The notes beneath the pieces are model-generated. The model ran no database searches, had not been told where the DNA came from, and worked only from the letters and a program-made list of their open reading frames with translations. 64,000 bases of DNA, from contig OZ244980.1 in assembly GCA_965223035.1 (NCBI GenBank), forward strand, positions 5,704,001-5,768,000. The letters are read 5' to 3'. How positions within the stretch are numbered: position 1 is the first letter of the stretch; the number at the start of each line of letters is the position of its first letter. Source of the stretch: CAMDPA01 sp965223035 (lineage in GTDB: Bacteria; Pseudomonadota; Alphaproteobacteria; Rhizobiales; Hyphomicrobiaceae). A program made the translations under genes and the position numbers. This document shows, piece after piece, positions 25,734 through 36,900 of the stretch.

Positions 25734-25813
25734 TAGATCATCGCTCTTAAAGTGTAGAGCAACCTGCCTTTAATCGGGATCGTTCCGATTCCGATTAAAG
25801 GCAGGTTGCTCTA
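25734..25813. repeat. Type A palindrome with truncated lead, IS target
   Basis: TAGATCATCGCTCTTAAAG leads into a perfect type A hairpin, TAGAGCAACCTGCCTTTAAT mirrored by GGCAGGTTGCTCTA. Its left border CTAG is where the IS5-type element inserted. Confidence 0.92.
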
Positions 25814-25969
25814 AGCGCTATCTCAATAGGCAGCTGCTCAAGGATACTGACATCGCACGCACCACCGCCTGAGCACCGGCCCGCAGCCGCTCAGCCAAAG
25901 TCAGAATTGCGAAAAACTATGGACCTGACCACACACACCGCTCAGACGAGCGGACGCCGCGCTCGCCGA

Positions 25970-26887
25970 TCAAGCCGCCATGCCCGGGACCGACATCGTG
26001 CCGGTCGGAAGATTTTTGGGCTCGAGCCTTAACGCCTGTCGCTGTAACACCCGCACCGTGGCATCACGCCAAGCCTCCAGCTGCTCATCCACGCAGCGCA
26101 TAAGCTTGGTCTCGAGTTCGTGGCCGCCGCAGTCAATCCATGGCTGCTCCAAGGGCCCCGACCTCGCGCCTTTGCCCGAGTCTTCAGCCCGCGCGGCATC
26201 GAGCAGCACGATGCCCGCGAACAGCGGTGATACCTCGGCGTTGAGACGCGCCATCAGGCGACGTCGGGCACGGTCGTCCATGACGCCGTCCGCGTGGGTC
26301 ACCGCAAGCACGCCGCGTCCGCGCAGACGTGCTGGCAGATTTCGACAGATGACCTGTTCACTTGCTTTCCAGGCCTGAGTGGCAACCGTGCACCATACGA
26401 CGATGTGTGCCCGGCGACACGCATCCATCATCACCTCATCGAAACACGAAGACCCGCTGGCAAGTCCGGGTGTATCGATCAGCTCAAAGCGCTTTAGCCG
26501 CTCGACCGGGAGACCGACCCGCAGCATGCGCGCCGCACCGCTTGTAATTTCGCGGACCACCGAAACACTCACTGGACTTTGCACGCCGTCCAATCTTTCA
26601 TAGCTCAACGCCGGACGCGGGCTGTAGTGCGCCAGGATGGGGACCCGCGAGTTGGCATGGACGCTGGTGGGCAGCACCTGCGCTCCAATAAGCGCATTGG
26701 CCAGCGTCGATTTGCCAGCATTGAATTCACCGAGCAGCACGATCCGCGGCGGTTTGCTGATCCTGGATCCGAGCCGGCCCATAAACCGCGCCAGGCTCAG
26801 ATGATACGGGCTAGCCGCCTGCTCCTGTAGACGCTCGCGGGCGGCAAACAATTGCTCCGCGAGCTTGGCGAGTTGGTGGGTCGTCAC
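25970..26887 (-). CDS. Dynamin-like GTPase, second of a pair (short)
   Basis: A 305-residue GTPase of the dynamin superfamily. G1 is GEFNAGKSTLANAL, the G2 threonine lies in PTSVHANSRVP, G3 is DTPGLASG and G4 is represented by THADG. The helical stalk is very short compared with full dynamins, so it probably works with its longer partner. GTG 26887 overlaps the partner's stop (GTGA), which argues for translational coupling; an upstream start at 26923 is possible. Such proteins bind and remodel the inner membrane; the precise task is unknown. Confidence 0.85.
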   Translation of the reverse strand: MTTHQLAKLAEQLFAARERLQEQAASPYHLSLARFMGRLGSRISKPPRIVLLGEFNAGKSTLANALIGAQVLPTSVHANSRVPILAHYSPRPALSYERLDGVQSPVSVSVVREITSGAARMLRVGLPVERLKRFELIDTPGLASGSSCFDEVMMDACRRAHIVVWCTVATQAWKASEQVICRNLPARLRGRGVLAVTHADGVMDDRARRRLMARLNAEVSPLFAGIVLLDAARAEDSGKGARSGPLEQPWIDCGGHELETKLMRCVDEQLEAWRDATVRVLQRQALRLEPKNLPTGTMSVPGMAA

Positions 26888-29142
26888 GATGGTCCAAACT
26901 CTGTCATCAGTGTTTTTTGGCAATGGTTGGAAAGTTCAACCAACTCCTCGACAAGCTCACCCGCGAGCGCATGACGGGCTTCGCAGTTCGCGATCTTTTG
27001 GTTTTGCTCGGCCTCCACCTGCTTTGATCCTACGCCAACTTCCGGATCCATCAGCGCTTCATAGTCCGCCAAAACTTGGCTCTTGCGAGACTGGATGGCG
27101 GCTAGCATGCCACTCGAAACGGCATTGGCCTGCTTCAGCGTCTGCTCGACGCGGCCTCGCCAGATCCCGGCGGCTTGATCCGTCAGCTGGTCCGCGACCG
27201 GCATGAAGTCTTCCAAGATCAAGCGGTTCAACGTCTCTGCGCGTTCTCGCGGGTCAGGCCGCACCGCAAACCACAACTTCCACCAGGGAACGTCGAGATC
27301 CAAGACAGCGGTCTCGGATAACGAGGCGAGTGAGGGGTAGGGGTTGGAAGGCAATGCGAAGTCGTCGCTGACATCGATTCCAGAGCCGGGTAGGATGGCG
27401 TTGACGATGGTCTTGAGCTGTGGGTAGAGCACGCGCTCGATCTCCATCAGTCGTGCCTCGGTCGACCGAAAGGCTGCGATGTAGTGGGTCTCCATATCTT
27501 CGCGGAGCACCCTCAGATCGGCCCGCCATTCGCCATCATGGTCACGCCTGCGAATGGCTCCGACCATGGCCGCCACTTCCTCCGCCGCGTTGTTCTCGAC
27601 GATCGTCTTGAGATCGTTGCCCAAGCGCTCCAGGCTCTGGCTGACTATCTCTCCGAGCTGGCGCTCGATTAACGAGAACGACTGCTGAATTTGACGAATG
27701 GGTTCATCGAGCTGGGTGAGGGCTTCACGCTCCTGGGCAATCCGCTCACCCAACGCCCGCGCTTCCGCGCGCCGCGCCTCCGCCAAGCTCAGCTGCGATT
27801 GCAGCTCCATCTTGGCCGAAACTTCGGTCGAACGTGCCAGCTCCAGGAAGCAAACGGCCAGCTGTCGCAGCAGCACAGCGGCAGACCCGCCATTCATTTG
27901 CGTCGTCATCGTTTCGGCAATGGCTGGCAAGCCCGACGCCTCATGCAGCGCCAGGGCCAATTTCGACCGATCCTCAAGCTGCACCGGCTGACCGGGCGCG
28001 ACCTTGACGGCTTCCGGCAGGCCACAGCCGCGCAGAAACGCGATGGTGCTGCGCGGCAGAATGCGGGAAACGTCCTTGCCCGGCGCAGCCAAGCTCAGCC
28101 CGCCCCACCACGCGCTGCCGATGATGACGGGAATGTCGAGATTGGGAAATTCTCGCTGCAAACGTAACTTTACGTTGTCCTTCACCTTGCCGGCATCGCC
28201 GATCGGATCGCGCAGCTGATCGATGCGATTGACAAAAACAATGATACGGTCCTTGTGCAGACCATTAAGTATGCGCAGCAGCGAAATGTCGGTCGCCGAC
28301 AGGGGTTGCAGAGCCGACACGACGAACACATAGATTTCAGAATTTTCCAAGCTACGCCTGGTGATCTCGTCACGCACCAGGAACGGATCGTTGGTGCCGG
28401 GTGTGTCGACCAGCGTGACCGGATAGGCAAACGGGCCGCCGGTAAAATAAAGGTTGGCCTCGCGCGTGATATCCGAATATTGGCGCTGGCCGCCTGGCTG
28501 CTCGTCGTGGTGATGGCCGTCGAGGTAGGTGCCGGCGGCGATATAATCGTCCAACAACTCAGGTGTCACCGTCTCATAGCGGTGGGTTTGTCCCAGCAGC
28601 GGATCGAGCTCCGTGCCCAAACGCTGCTCCACGCGCTGCCGCATCATCTCGATTTGCGCGCGTAACAACTCCGGCTCGAAACCGGGCACGAGGCGCTCGG
28701 TGAGCTCGCGCAACCGACCGCCGCCCTCGGCCAGTCGCTGCCATTCCTCACGCGAGAACAGCTCGAACTCGGCCGCGTAAGCTGGTGGAGGACCATCGTT
28801 ACGAAAGTGCAGCGAGGTGACCACCGCGGTCCAAGGATTGATATCTGTCGGCAGTAGCTCAGGACGCTGCATCAAGGCATTGATGAAGGAACTCTTGCCG
28901 GCCTTAATTTGCCCGATAACGGCGACTCGGCAGGTCTGCTCCCGCAAAACGCGGCGCGCCTCGGTGATGATGGGTAATGCGTGGGTGTCGAGGATCGGCT
29001 CAAGCCGGCCGGCGATTTCCGCCATCCGGCTGCGGACATGTTCCAGCGGAACACCGATGCGACCGTCGTGCCGGCCCGCCTCGCCCTCGCCCGCTATATC
29101 GAGCGGCGTGTTTGGCAATGGCGGAAATTTCTCAATGCCCAT
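26884..29142 (-). CDS. Dynamin-like GTPase, first of a pair (long)
   Basis: A 752-residue bacterial dynamin-like protein. G1 GQIKAGKSSFINAL is at residues 77-90, the G2 threonine lies in LPTDINPWTAVVT, G3 is DTPGTNDP and G4 is NRIDQL. A long coiled-coil middle (ELQSQLSLAEARRAEARALG, then ERLGNDLKTIVENNAAEE) is followed by a possible membrane-touching segment VPWWKLWFAVRPD and a closing stalk helix. ATG 29142 is preceded by GGAAGTGGG. Pairs of a long and a short dynamin commonly form a hetero-oligomer in bacteria, with roles in membrane repair, division or phage defence; which applies here is unknown. Confidence 0.88.
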   Translation of the reverse strand: MGIEKFPPLPNTPLDIAGEGEAGRHDGRIGVPLEHVRSRMAEIAGRLEPILDTHALPIITEARRVLREQTCRVAVIGQIKAGKSSFINALMQRPELLPTDINPWTAVVTSLHFRNDGPPPAYAAEFELFSREEWQRLAEGGGRLRELTERLVPGFEPELLRAQIEMMRQRVEQRLGTELDPLLGQTHRYETVTPELLDDYIAAGTYLDGHHHDEQPGGQRQYSDITREANLYFTGGPFAYPVTLVDTPGTNDPFLVRDEITRRSLENSEIYVFVVSALQPLSATDISLLRILNGLHKDRIIVFVNRIDQLRDPIGDAGKVKDNVKLRLQREFPNLDIPVIIGSAWWGGLSLAAPGKDVSRILPRSTIAFLRGCGLPEAVKVAPGQPVQLEDRSKLALALHEASGLPAIAETMTTQMNGGSAAVLLRQLAVCFLELARSTEVSAKMELQSQLSLAEARRAEARALGERIAQEREALTQLDEPIRQIQQSFSLIERQLGEIVSQSLERLGNDLKTIVENNAAEEVAAMVGAIRRRDHDGEWRADLRVLREDMETHYIAAFRSTEARLMEIERVLYPQLKTIVNAILPGSGIDVSDDFALPSNPYPSLASLSETAVLDLDVPWWKLWFAVRPDPRERAETLNRLILEDFMPVADQLTDQAAGIWRGRVEQTLKQANAVSSGMLAAIQSRKSQVLADYEALMDPEVGVGSKQVEAEQNQKIANCEARHALAGELVEELVELSNHCQKTLMTEFGPS

Positions 29143-30395
29143 AGGCCCACTTCCGATACGCAAGGCACACCGACGACTCCGATCGGATGGCTCCGCTCAT
29201 CCATCCTTCCAACTGCATCCAACGTTAACAGACGATCTCGAGCGAAAGCAATTGGATCGCCACCGTTTGAACTTGATGCTCTGATTTGCATCAATTGGTG
29301 GATCGCTTGGTCCAATCGCAGCCCCCACGCTGTTTAACCCAATCCCTGTTACTCATTCCATCGCCATGCACCGATCCGCCACGCACCTCTCGGCCGTCGC
29401 TAGCGGCTGAGGGTCGAGCTGCAGGCCGCCTGTGTCAGATGTTGAGCGCTGTTGTCGCCTCACGAGAGGGCGCGGGCGTAGCCAGCGACACGGTCCACCA
29501 GCCGGTTTCTTTGTCCCCCCAACGCATGCCGAGTTCGGCGTTGATTTGATCGACATCACCGGTGGCCGATCGCCACTGAGGCAATGACGGCAACGGTCCG
29601 CGCCCGCCGCAGCTCGGTGCGATGTGGTGGCGAGCCACCGCGCCGCCATATGTGACGCACGTCATGCATGTGTTGTTTAACAATCATGGCAATTCTTTGA
29701 GTACACGAGATCTACTTGACCATGACATTATTGCAACAAACATTATGTTGTGGCGCCAGTGTGAACACAATCACCGCGCGCTGAAAGGTTGGACCGGACC
29801 ATGCGACCCCCCGGTAGCCTCCTACTCGACGCGATCTGTTCGGCGCTCGACCGTGTCGATCGACATGTGATCGCCCTTGAGCCGACCAATGGGGCGCGGG
29901 AGCGGTCACCTCTGGTCGATGGTGCTGCCGGCAAAAGCGTTCCTGACTGCCCGCTTGATAGTTGTGAACTGTGTGCAAAATGAGTGTGCAACACGGGCTG
30001 CGCGACCCGGCCGGCCAGTCAGCGTCGCTTGGTCGGATACTGCGGTCGGGCGATCAAGCTTCAGACCATTTCCGGCTAAGGCAGAAGCGCCCTTGAACGG
30101 CCGGGAACACAATTGACAGATTGCTCCGGGCCCATCCCTGACAGACTAGATCATCGCGCCTTAAATCGGAACCGCAACGCCGGTTCCAATTGCGCCGGTT
30201 CCGATTTAAGGCGCAAAGATGATCGCTCTTAAAGTGGTGAGCAACTTTCTGCCTTTAATCGGGATCGTTCCGATTCCGATGAAAGGCAGGCTGCTATAGA
30301 CCGGGAGCCTTCCTGACAGGTCCGACCGGCAGCATTGCGGACACCATTCGCCGTCAACCTGGGCCGGTTGCGGCGTTTGGTGGACGCGCAATGGC
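29143..30395. other. 1.25-kb intergenic region, no confident gene
   Basis: The longest gap in the window, upstream of the dynamin pair and downstream of folP. A minus-strand frame at 29435-29683 ends with LPQWRSATGDVDQINAELGM and WGDKETGWWTVSLAT, which looks somewhat protein-like, but I cannot assign it. 29640-29770 is notably AT-rich and may hold a promoter. A composite palindrome fills 30146-30299. Confidence 0.5.
30146..30299. repeat. Composite palindrome module (type B then A)
   Basis: Type B hairpin 30147-30224 has a 19-bp perfect stem (GCGCCTTAAATCGGAACCG) and a self-complementary CCGGTTCCAATTGCGCCGG-like centre. The linker GCTCTTAAAGTGGTG joins it to a type A hairpin (30239-30299), whose right arm has a mismatch (GATGAAAGG). 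Confidence 0.92.
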
Positions 30396-31490
30396 TTACG
30401 ACTGGTCCTGATCGGCGCGTGAACCTGCGAGGGCGCTTTGGTAAACGATGAGCGCTTCGCGCGTTGCGGCGACATCGTGCACCCTTATGATGTGAACTCC
30501 CTGCGCCACCGCTGCCAACGCGGCGCCGATCGAGCCCATCACGCGAGCATCGGGCGGCTCCACACCGGTGAGCTTGGCGATGAAACTTTTTCGAGACGCG
30601 CCAATCAGGAGCGGTGCGCCCAACCCATGCAACAGCGACAGCCCGGCCAACAGCGCTAGATTGTGCTCAACCGTCTTACCAAAGCCGATCCCTGGATCAA
30701 CGATCAGCTTGCCCGCTGGGATTCCCGCCCGCCGACACGCATCGATCCGATCCTCTAAGAAATCAAACACGTCGAGCAACACGTCGTCATACTTGGGCTC
30801 GATCTGCATGGTGCGCGGATCGCCTTGCGCATGCATCAGGACGATCGGCACGCCGCTATCGGCCACCACGCCCAACGCGTCCTCGTCATAGGTCAAGGCC
30901 GAGACGTCGTTGAGGATGTCGGCACCAGCGGCCACGGCGGCGCGCATGGTGTGGGCGTTGCGCGTATCGACCGAGATCAGCGCACGGGTCTTGCCGGCCA
31001 GCCCTTCAATCACCGGCAGGATGCGCGCACATTCCTCGGCGACCGGCACCGGGGCCGCACCGGGTCGGGTCGATTCGCCGCCGATATCAAGGATGTCCGC
31101 TCCCTCCTCCTCCAACCGGAAGCCATGATCTATGGCCGCTTGCGGCGTGGCATATCGGCCGCCGTCGGAGAAGCTGTCCGGGGTCACATTGATCACGCCC
31201 ATCAGCCTCGGTCGATTGAGCTCCAGTCCGGCCAACCGCAACCGTGGTGCGCGTAACGCCTCGAACATGTCGGCGGCGTTCAAGGTGCGGCGGCCCCAGT
31301 CCCGCTCCAAGAAGTCGGAGAGCCCCGATAATCGACGTTCACAGGTCGCCCCGTTGCGCTCGATCACCTCAATGGCGGAAAAATCAAGCCAACCATCGGC
31401 CAGCCGCAAGCCTCCCAATATCGTTTGTGCGTGCTCGGCTTGCGCCGACGGATAAAGCCCGACAGGGCGGACATAGATTTCGCGAAGCAT
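30396..31490 (-). CDS. folP: Dihydropteroate synthase FolP
   Basis: A 364-residue enzyme joining p-aminobenzoate to 6-hydroxymethyl-dihydropterin pyrophosphate in folate synthesis. The pterin-binding TIM barrel begins near residue 95 with LMGVINVTPDSFSDGG, then DIGGESTRPGA, SVDTRNA, NDVSAL, VDPGIGFGKT, GASRKSF and the closing IIRVHDV. The first 90 residues are an extension found in some alphaproteobacterial enzymes. It lies downstream of ftsH on the same strand, as in relatives, but the glmM gene that usually follows is replaced by repeats. Confidence 0.95.
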   Translation of the reverse strand: MLREIYVRPVGLYPSAQAEHAQTILGGLRLADGWLDFSAIEVIERNGATCERRLSGLSDFLERDWGRRTLNAADMFEALRAPRLRLAGLELNRPRLMGVINVTPDSFSDGGRYATPQAAIDHGFRLEEEGADILDIGGESTRPGAAPVPVAEECARILPVIEGLAGKTRALISVDTRNAHTMRAAVAAGADILNDVSALTYDEDALGVVADSGVPIVLMHAQGDPRTMQIEPKYDDVLLDVFDFLEDRIDACRRAGIPAGKLIVDPGIGFGKTVEHNLALLAGLSLLHGLGAPLLIGASRKSFIAKLTGVEPPDARVMGSIGAALAAVAQGVHIIRVHDVAATREALIVYQSALAGSRADQDQS

Positions 31491-31677
31491 GGGTTGTGCC
31501 GAAAAGCCGAGAAGGTTTGTGGCAGTGGCGTATCACACTCTGGTGAGAGCTCGCCACCTTGCGCACCCCCGCACCGCACAAGCGGTATCACGGCATCGGG
31601 CGGCGCGGCAACCAGACGGCTTGCGACCGCAGACAGGGGTCCGCGGTCGCATCAGCATCAACGCAGATCGAAGTCGA

Positions 31678-33612
31678 TCAGGACGGCTGCGGCTCCAGGC
31701 CGCCGGCACCGGCATCCGGCTCCTCGCGTGGTCGCGGTTGACCGGCCGTCGGCACCGCCGAGCCCAGCGGCCCCTTGGTCGAGTCGTCGTCGTCGCGCCG
31801 GATCAAGCGCTCCCCGCGCATCACCGCCTGACACTCCTCGCCAGTGATCGTCTCGTATTCGACCAAAGCCTGCGCGATGGCCTCCAGCTTATCGAGGTTG
31901 GCTGCCAGCACCTCCCAAGCCTTGGCTTCGCCGGCTGTCACGATGCGCCTGATCTCCTCGTCGATCAGGTTCGCGGTGTCCTCCGAAATGTTCTGGCGCT
32001 GGGTGATGGCATGGCCGAGGAACACCTCCTGCTGGTTCTCGTTGTAGCGCAGCGGACCAAGCTTTTGGCTCATGCCCCATTCGGTCACCATGCTGCGCGC
32101 AATCGTCGTCGCCTGCATGATGTCGCCGGCGGCCCCCGAATTGAGATGGTCCTTGCCGTAGATCAGCTGTTCAGCGACGCGTCCGCCGAACATCACCGAC
32201 ATGCGGGCCACGCACCAGTCCTTGGTGTAGGTATGCCGGTCGCGCTCGGGCAGGTTCATGGTGACGCCCAGCGCGCGCCCGCGCGGGATGATCGTGACCT
32301 TGTGCAGGGGGTCATTACCGGGCACCAGCAGGCTGACCAAGGCATGGCCGGCCTCGTGGTAGGCGGTCATCAGCTTTTCCTCATCGGTCAGCGCCATCGA
32401 CCGCCGTTCAGCACCCATCATCACCTTATCCTTGGAGTCCTCGAACTCCAGTTGGGTGACGAGACGCTTGTTCCTTCTTGCTGCCAGCAAAGCCGCCTCA
32501 TTCACCAAATTGGCGAGATCGGCGCCGGAAAAGCCTGGCGTTCCACGGGCGATGACCTTGGCGTCGACATCGGGGGCGAGCGGAACCTTGCGCATGTGCA
32601 CCCGCAGGATCTTCTCACGACCGGCAACGTCGGGATTGGGCACGACGATTTGACGGTCGAACCTGCCGGGACGCAAGAGCGCGGGATCCAGCACGTCAGG
32701 CCGGTTGGTGGCGGCGATGATGATAATGCCCTCGTTGGCTTCGAAGCCGTCCATCTCAACCAGCAGCTGGTTGAGGGTTTGCTCGCGTTCGTCATTGCCG
32801 CCGCCTAAGCCGGCGCCGCGATGCCGACCGACTGCATCGATCTCGTCAATGAAGATGATGCAAGGCGCGTTCTTTTTGGCTTGGTCAAACATGTCACGCA
32901 CCCGCGACGCGCCGACGCCCACGAACATTTCGACGAAATCCGAACCGGAGATGGTGAAAAAGGGAACATTGGCCTCGCCGGCAACAGCCCGCGCGATCAA
33001 CGTTTTGCCGGTGCCAGGCGGCCCGACCAGCAAACAGCCGCGGGGAATGCGCCCGCCCAGCCGCTGAAATTTCTGCGGGTCGCGCAGGAATTCGACAATC
33101 TCTTGCAGATCGGTCTTGGCCTCGTCGACCCCGGCAACGTCCTCAAACGTCACGCGGCCCTGTCGCTCCGTCAGCAACTTGGCCTTCGATTTTCCGAACC
33201 CCATTGCGCGCCCGGAGCCGGCCTGCATCTGGCGCATGAAAAACACCCACACCGCGATGAGCAGCAGCATCGGGAACCAGTTGACCAGGACGCTCAGGAA
33301 AGAAGGCACCTCGTCCTCAGTCGGACGAGCGCTGAAATTCACCTTGTTATTCCGCAACCGCTCGACCAGGCCGGCATCGTTGGGCGGGGCATACGTGGAG
33401 AAAGGCTCGCCGTCGCGGAACGTGCCCGCGATGCGATTGCCCTTGATTGTCACCTCGTTGACCAGCTGGTTCTCGACCTTGGTCATGAAGTCCGAATAGG
33501 AGATGTTTTGACCGCGCCGCGTCTGCGAGGGATCTTGAAACAACTTGAATAGCGCAACCAGCAGCAGCCCGATCACCACCCAGATTGCCAGGTTTCGGAA
33601 GTTTGATTGCAT
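31678..33612 (-). CDS. ftsH: ATP-dependent zinc metalloprotease FtsH
   Basis: A 644-residue membrane-bound AAA+ protease that degrades misfolded membrane proteins and regulators. It has two N-terminal membrane segments (about 8-25 and 105-125, LVNWFPMLLLIAVWVFFM), Walker A GPPGTGKT, Walker B IIFIDEIDAVG, the pore motif FVEMFVG, the SRH segment ATNRPDVLDPALLRPGRFDR, and the zinc site HEAGH. The C-terminal tail is Gly/Pro-rich and short. It precedes folP by 187 bp. No clear heat-shock promoter was seen upstream. Confidence 0.97.
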   Translation of the reverse strand: MQSNFRNLAIWVVIGLLLVALFKLFQDPSQTRRGQNISYSDFMTKVENQLVNEVTIKGNRIAGTFRDGEPFSTYAPPNDAGLVERLRNNKVNFSARPTEDEVPSFLSVLVNWFPMLLLIAVWVFFMRQMQAGSGRAMGFGKSKAKLLTERQGRVTFEDVAGVDEAKTDLQEIVEFLRDPQKFQRLGGRIPRGCLLVGPPGTGKTLIARAVAGEANVPFFTISGSDFVEMFVGVGASRVRDMFDQAKKNAPCIIFIDEIDAVGRHRGAGLGGGNDEREQTLNQLLVEMDGFEANEGIIIIAATNRPDVLDPALLRPGRFDRQIVVPNPDVAGREKILRVHMRKVPLAPDVDAKVIARGTPGFSGADLANLVNEAALLAARRNKRLVTQLEFEDSKDKVMMGAERRSMALTDEEKLMTAYHEAGHALVSLLVPGNDPLHKVTIIPRGRALGVTMNLPERDRHTYTKDWCVARMSVMFGGRVAEQLIYGKDHLNSGAAGDIMQATTIARSMVTEWGMSQKLGPLRYNENQQEVFLGHAITQRQNISEDTANLIDEEIRRIVTAGEAKAWEVLAANLDKLEAIAQALVEYETITGEECQAVMRGERLIRRDDDDSTKGPLGSAVPTAGQPRPREEPDAGAGGLEPQPS

Positions 33613-33991
33613 GTCGTTTCCTATCGCCCAGATCGCGTTCGCCAGAGATTTACGCTTTATACCCTGAGGCCGGTGAAAACATCATGGACAGCGCGGCAGG
33701 GCGAACCGCTGTACCAACCACGTGTAAAATAGGAGTGTTGCCGGGTTTTGCCAAGTTAGCAGTGCGTAATACCCTGAAAACAGTTGACAAAACAGAATGT
33801 TGGCCTCGGGGGCGTACATGCGTGTGCAACGCGGACCGGCGGCCGTAACCCGTCCGGGCAGATTTTGAGCGGGTTAAGGCTCGCGATCCGTTACGCCCTG
33901 GAGTACCAATTTGGTTAACCGAGGACCGCCGCCATGCCGCCGATCAAGCCGTTGCGGCGGTCAACATCCTGCTCTCGTAGAACGGGCCGCC
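33613..33991. other. Divergent ftsH-polA intergenic region
   Basis: Should carry promoters for both genes. A TTGACA hexamer lies at 33783 without a matching -10 box. A GC-rich inverted repeat (GACCGCCGC and GCGGCGGTC) sits between about 33924 and 33962, just before polA. No additional gene. Confidence 0.55.
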
Positions 33992-36900
33992 ATGACCAGC
34001 ACCACCGCGACCAGCACCACCGCAGCCCCCCGATCGCAGCGCCCGGCGATACTGACCTGTCCCGACGGCGAGCCGGTGCCGATCGCCAAGGGTAGCCACG
34101 TCTACCTGGTCGATGGGTCGGGCTATATCTTCCGCGCCTTTCATGCGCTGCCGCCCCTGACCCGGCCCTCTGATGGCCTGCCGGTGGGCGCCGTGCACGG
34201 GTTCTGCGCCATGCTGTGGAAGCTGTTGCGCGAAACCAAGGCGGCCGAGACGCCGACCCACATCGCGGTCGTTTTCGATCACTCCGAACAGACCTTTCGC
34301 AACGACATCTATCCGGATTACAAGGCGCACCGCCCGCCGGCGCCGGAGGAGTTGGTGCCGCAATTCCCGTTGATCCGCGACGCGGTGAAGGCGTTCAACG
34401 TCGCCTGCGTCGAGCAGGTCGGGTTCGAGGCCGATGACATCATTGCGACCTACGCCAAAGACGCGATCGAAAAAGGCGGCAGCGTCACCGTGGTCTCGTC
34501 GGACAAGGACCTGATGCAGCTCGTGCAACCCGGGCTGGTGATGCTCGACGGGATGAAGAACAAGAAGATCGGCCGGGACGAGGTGATCGAAAAATTCGGC
34601 GTGCCGCCGGAGAAGGTGGTCGATGTGCAGGCGCTGGCCGGTGATTCGGTCGACAATGTGCCCGGCGTGCCCGGCATCGGCGTGAAAACCGCGGCGGAAT
34701 TGATCACCGACTACGGCGATCTGGACCAGCTGCTCGCGCACGCTGAGGACATCAAACAGCCCAAGCGGCGCGAGCGGTTGATCATGTTTGCCGACCAGGC
34801 GCGCGTCTCACGCGCGTTGGTGCGGTTGCGCGATGACGTGCCGCTGGAACTCGCGGCCGAGCGTCTCGGCGTACAGGACCCGCAGGCCGAAACGCTACTC
34901 GGCTTTTTGCGCGATTTGGAATTCAACACGCTGACCCGCCGCATCGCCGAAAGCCTCGGCGCAGAGCCGCCGCCAGCCCAACCACGCTCAGTCACGGATG
35001 CGGCGTCGCACAGCGCAGGTGCGGGCAAAGGCAAAGCGAAAGCCGGCAATGGGGAGCTCAGCGCCGCGGCTGGATCGCCAGCAGCCGCGGTCGCGGCCGC
35101 CGCGCGAGCCGCGCTTGAGCCCGCGATCGACCGATCGAGCTACGAGACGGTGACCACCATCGACCGCCTACATCATTGGTTGGCCGCGTGCCGGGAGGCC
35201 GGGCGCTTCGCGTTCGACGCCGAAACCACCAGCCTCGACGCCATGCAGGCCGATCTCGTCGGATTTTCGCTCGCCGCGGACCCTGGTCGGGCGTGCTATG
35301 TGCCGGTCGGGCATCGGGTGGGCGAGGCCGACGAGCTCGCGTTGGATGGCAGCCCGCAGCTGGAGCAGCTGGACATCAAATCGGCCCTCGCCGCCTTGAA
35401 GCCCGTGCTTGAGGACGGATCGCTGCTCAAGATCGGGCAGAACCTGAAGTACGATGCGCTGTTGCTGTCCCGCTATGGGATCCAGCTGACGCCCCTCGAC
35501 GACACCATGCTGATGTCCTACGTGCTCGACGCCGGCCGCGGGGAACACGGAATGGACGCGCTGGCCGAGCGTCACCTCAAGCACACGTGCATCTCGTTTT
35601 CACAGGTCATCGCGCACGCGCCGGGTGCGCGCAAGGCCGACAAGACGTTTGCGTGCGTGCCGATCGACAAGGCGACCGCCTATGCCGCCGAGGATGCCGA
35701 TGTCACGCTGCGATTATGGATGATGCTCAAGCCGCGGCTGGTGGCTGAGCATATGGTGACGGTCTATGAGACGTTGGAGCGCCCGTTGGTGCCGATCATC
35801 GTCGATATGGAGCGCGCCGGCATCAAGGTCGATCGCTCGATTTTGTCTAAGCTGTCCAGTCAGTTTGCCCAGAAGGTCGCCCGGCTCGAGGAGGAGGCAC
35901 AGGCGCTGGCCGGCTACGCCTTCAATCTGGGCAGCCCCAAGCAACTTGGCGAGTTGCTGTTCGATAGGTTCAAGTTGCCGGGAGGAAAGCGCACGAAATC
36001 GGGCCAATGGGAGACCCGGGCGAGCCTGCTCGACGACTTGGCGGCCAACGAGGACCTATCGGAGCAAGCTCGGCAGCTGGTCAACACCATGTTGGAATGG
36101 CGCCAGCTCACCAAGCTGCGCTCCACCTACACCGACGCCCTACCACAGCACGTCCACCCGGAGACAAACCGGATCCACACCAGCTACGCCCTGGCGTCGA
36201 CCACCACCGGTCGGCTTTCCTCCAACGATCCCAACCTGCAAAACATCCCGATTAGGACGCCGGAAGGCCGGCAAATTCGAACGGCATTCGTCGCCGAAAA
36301 CGGTCACCAACTGGTATCGGCCGACTACAGCCAAATTGAGCTGCGGGTGCTGGCCCACATCGCCGACATTCCCCAGCTCCGCAAGGCCTTTGACGATGGT
36401 CTCGACATCCACGCCATGACCGCCTCTGAAATGTTCGGCGTTCCGGTCGAGGGCATGCCCGGCGAGATCCGACGCCGTGCAAAGGCGATCAATTTCGGGA
36501 TCATCTACGGCATCTCCGCGTTCGGGCTGGCCAACCAGTTGGGCATCTCCCGCGAGGAGGCGGCCACCTACATCAAGACCTACCTTCACCGCTTTCCCGG
36601 CATCCGCGACTATATGGATCGAACCAAGGCCTTTGCGCGCGCCAACGGCTTTGTGGAGACGATCTTTGGCCGGCGGATCCACTATCCGGAAATCAACACC
36701 CGCAATCCCTCGATGCGGGGGTTCTCGGAACGGGCGGCGATCAACGCGCCGATCCAGGGCTCCGCCGCCGATATCATCCGGCGCGCGATGGTGCGCATGC
36801 CGGCCGCTCTGGAGGCGGCCGGACTGAAATCACCGCGCATGCTGTTGCAGGTGCACGACGAATTGGTGTTTGAAACCAGCGACGACGAGGTTGCCGGCAC

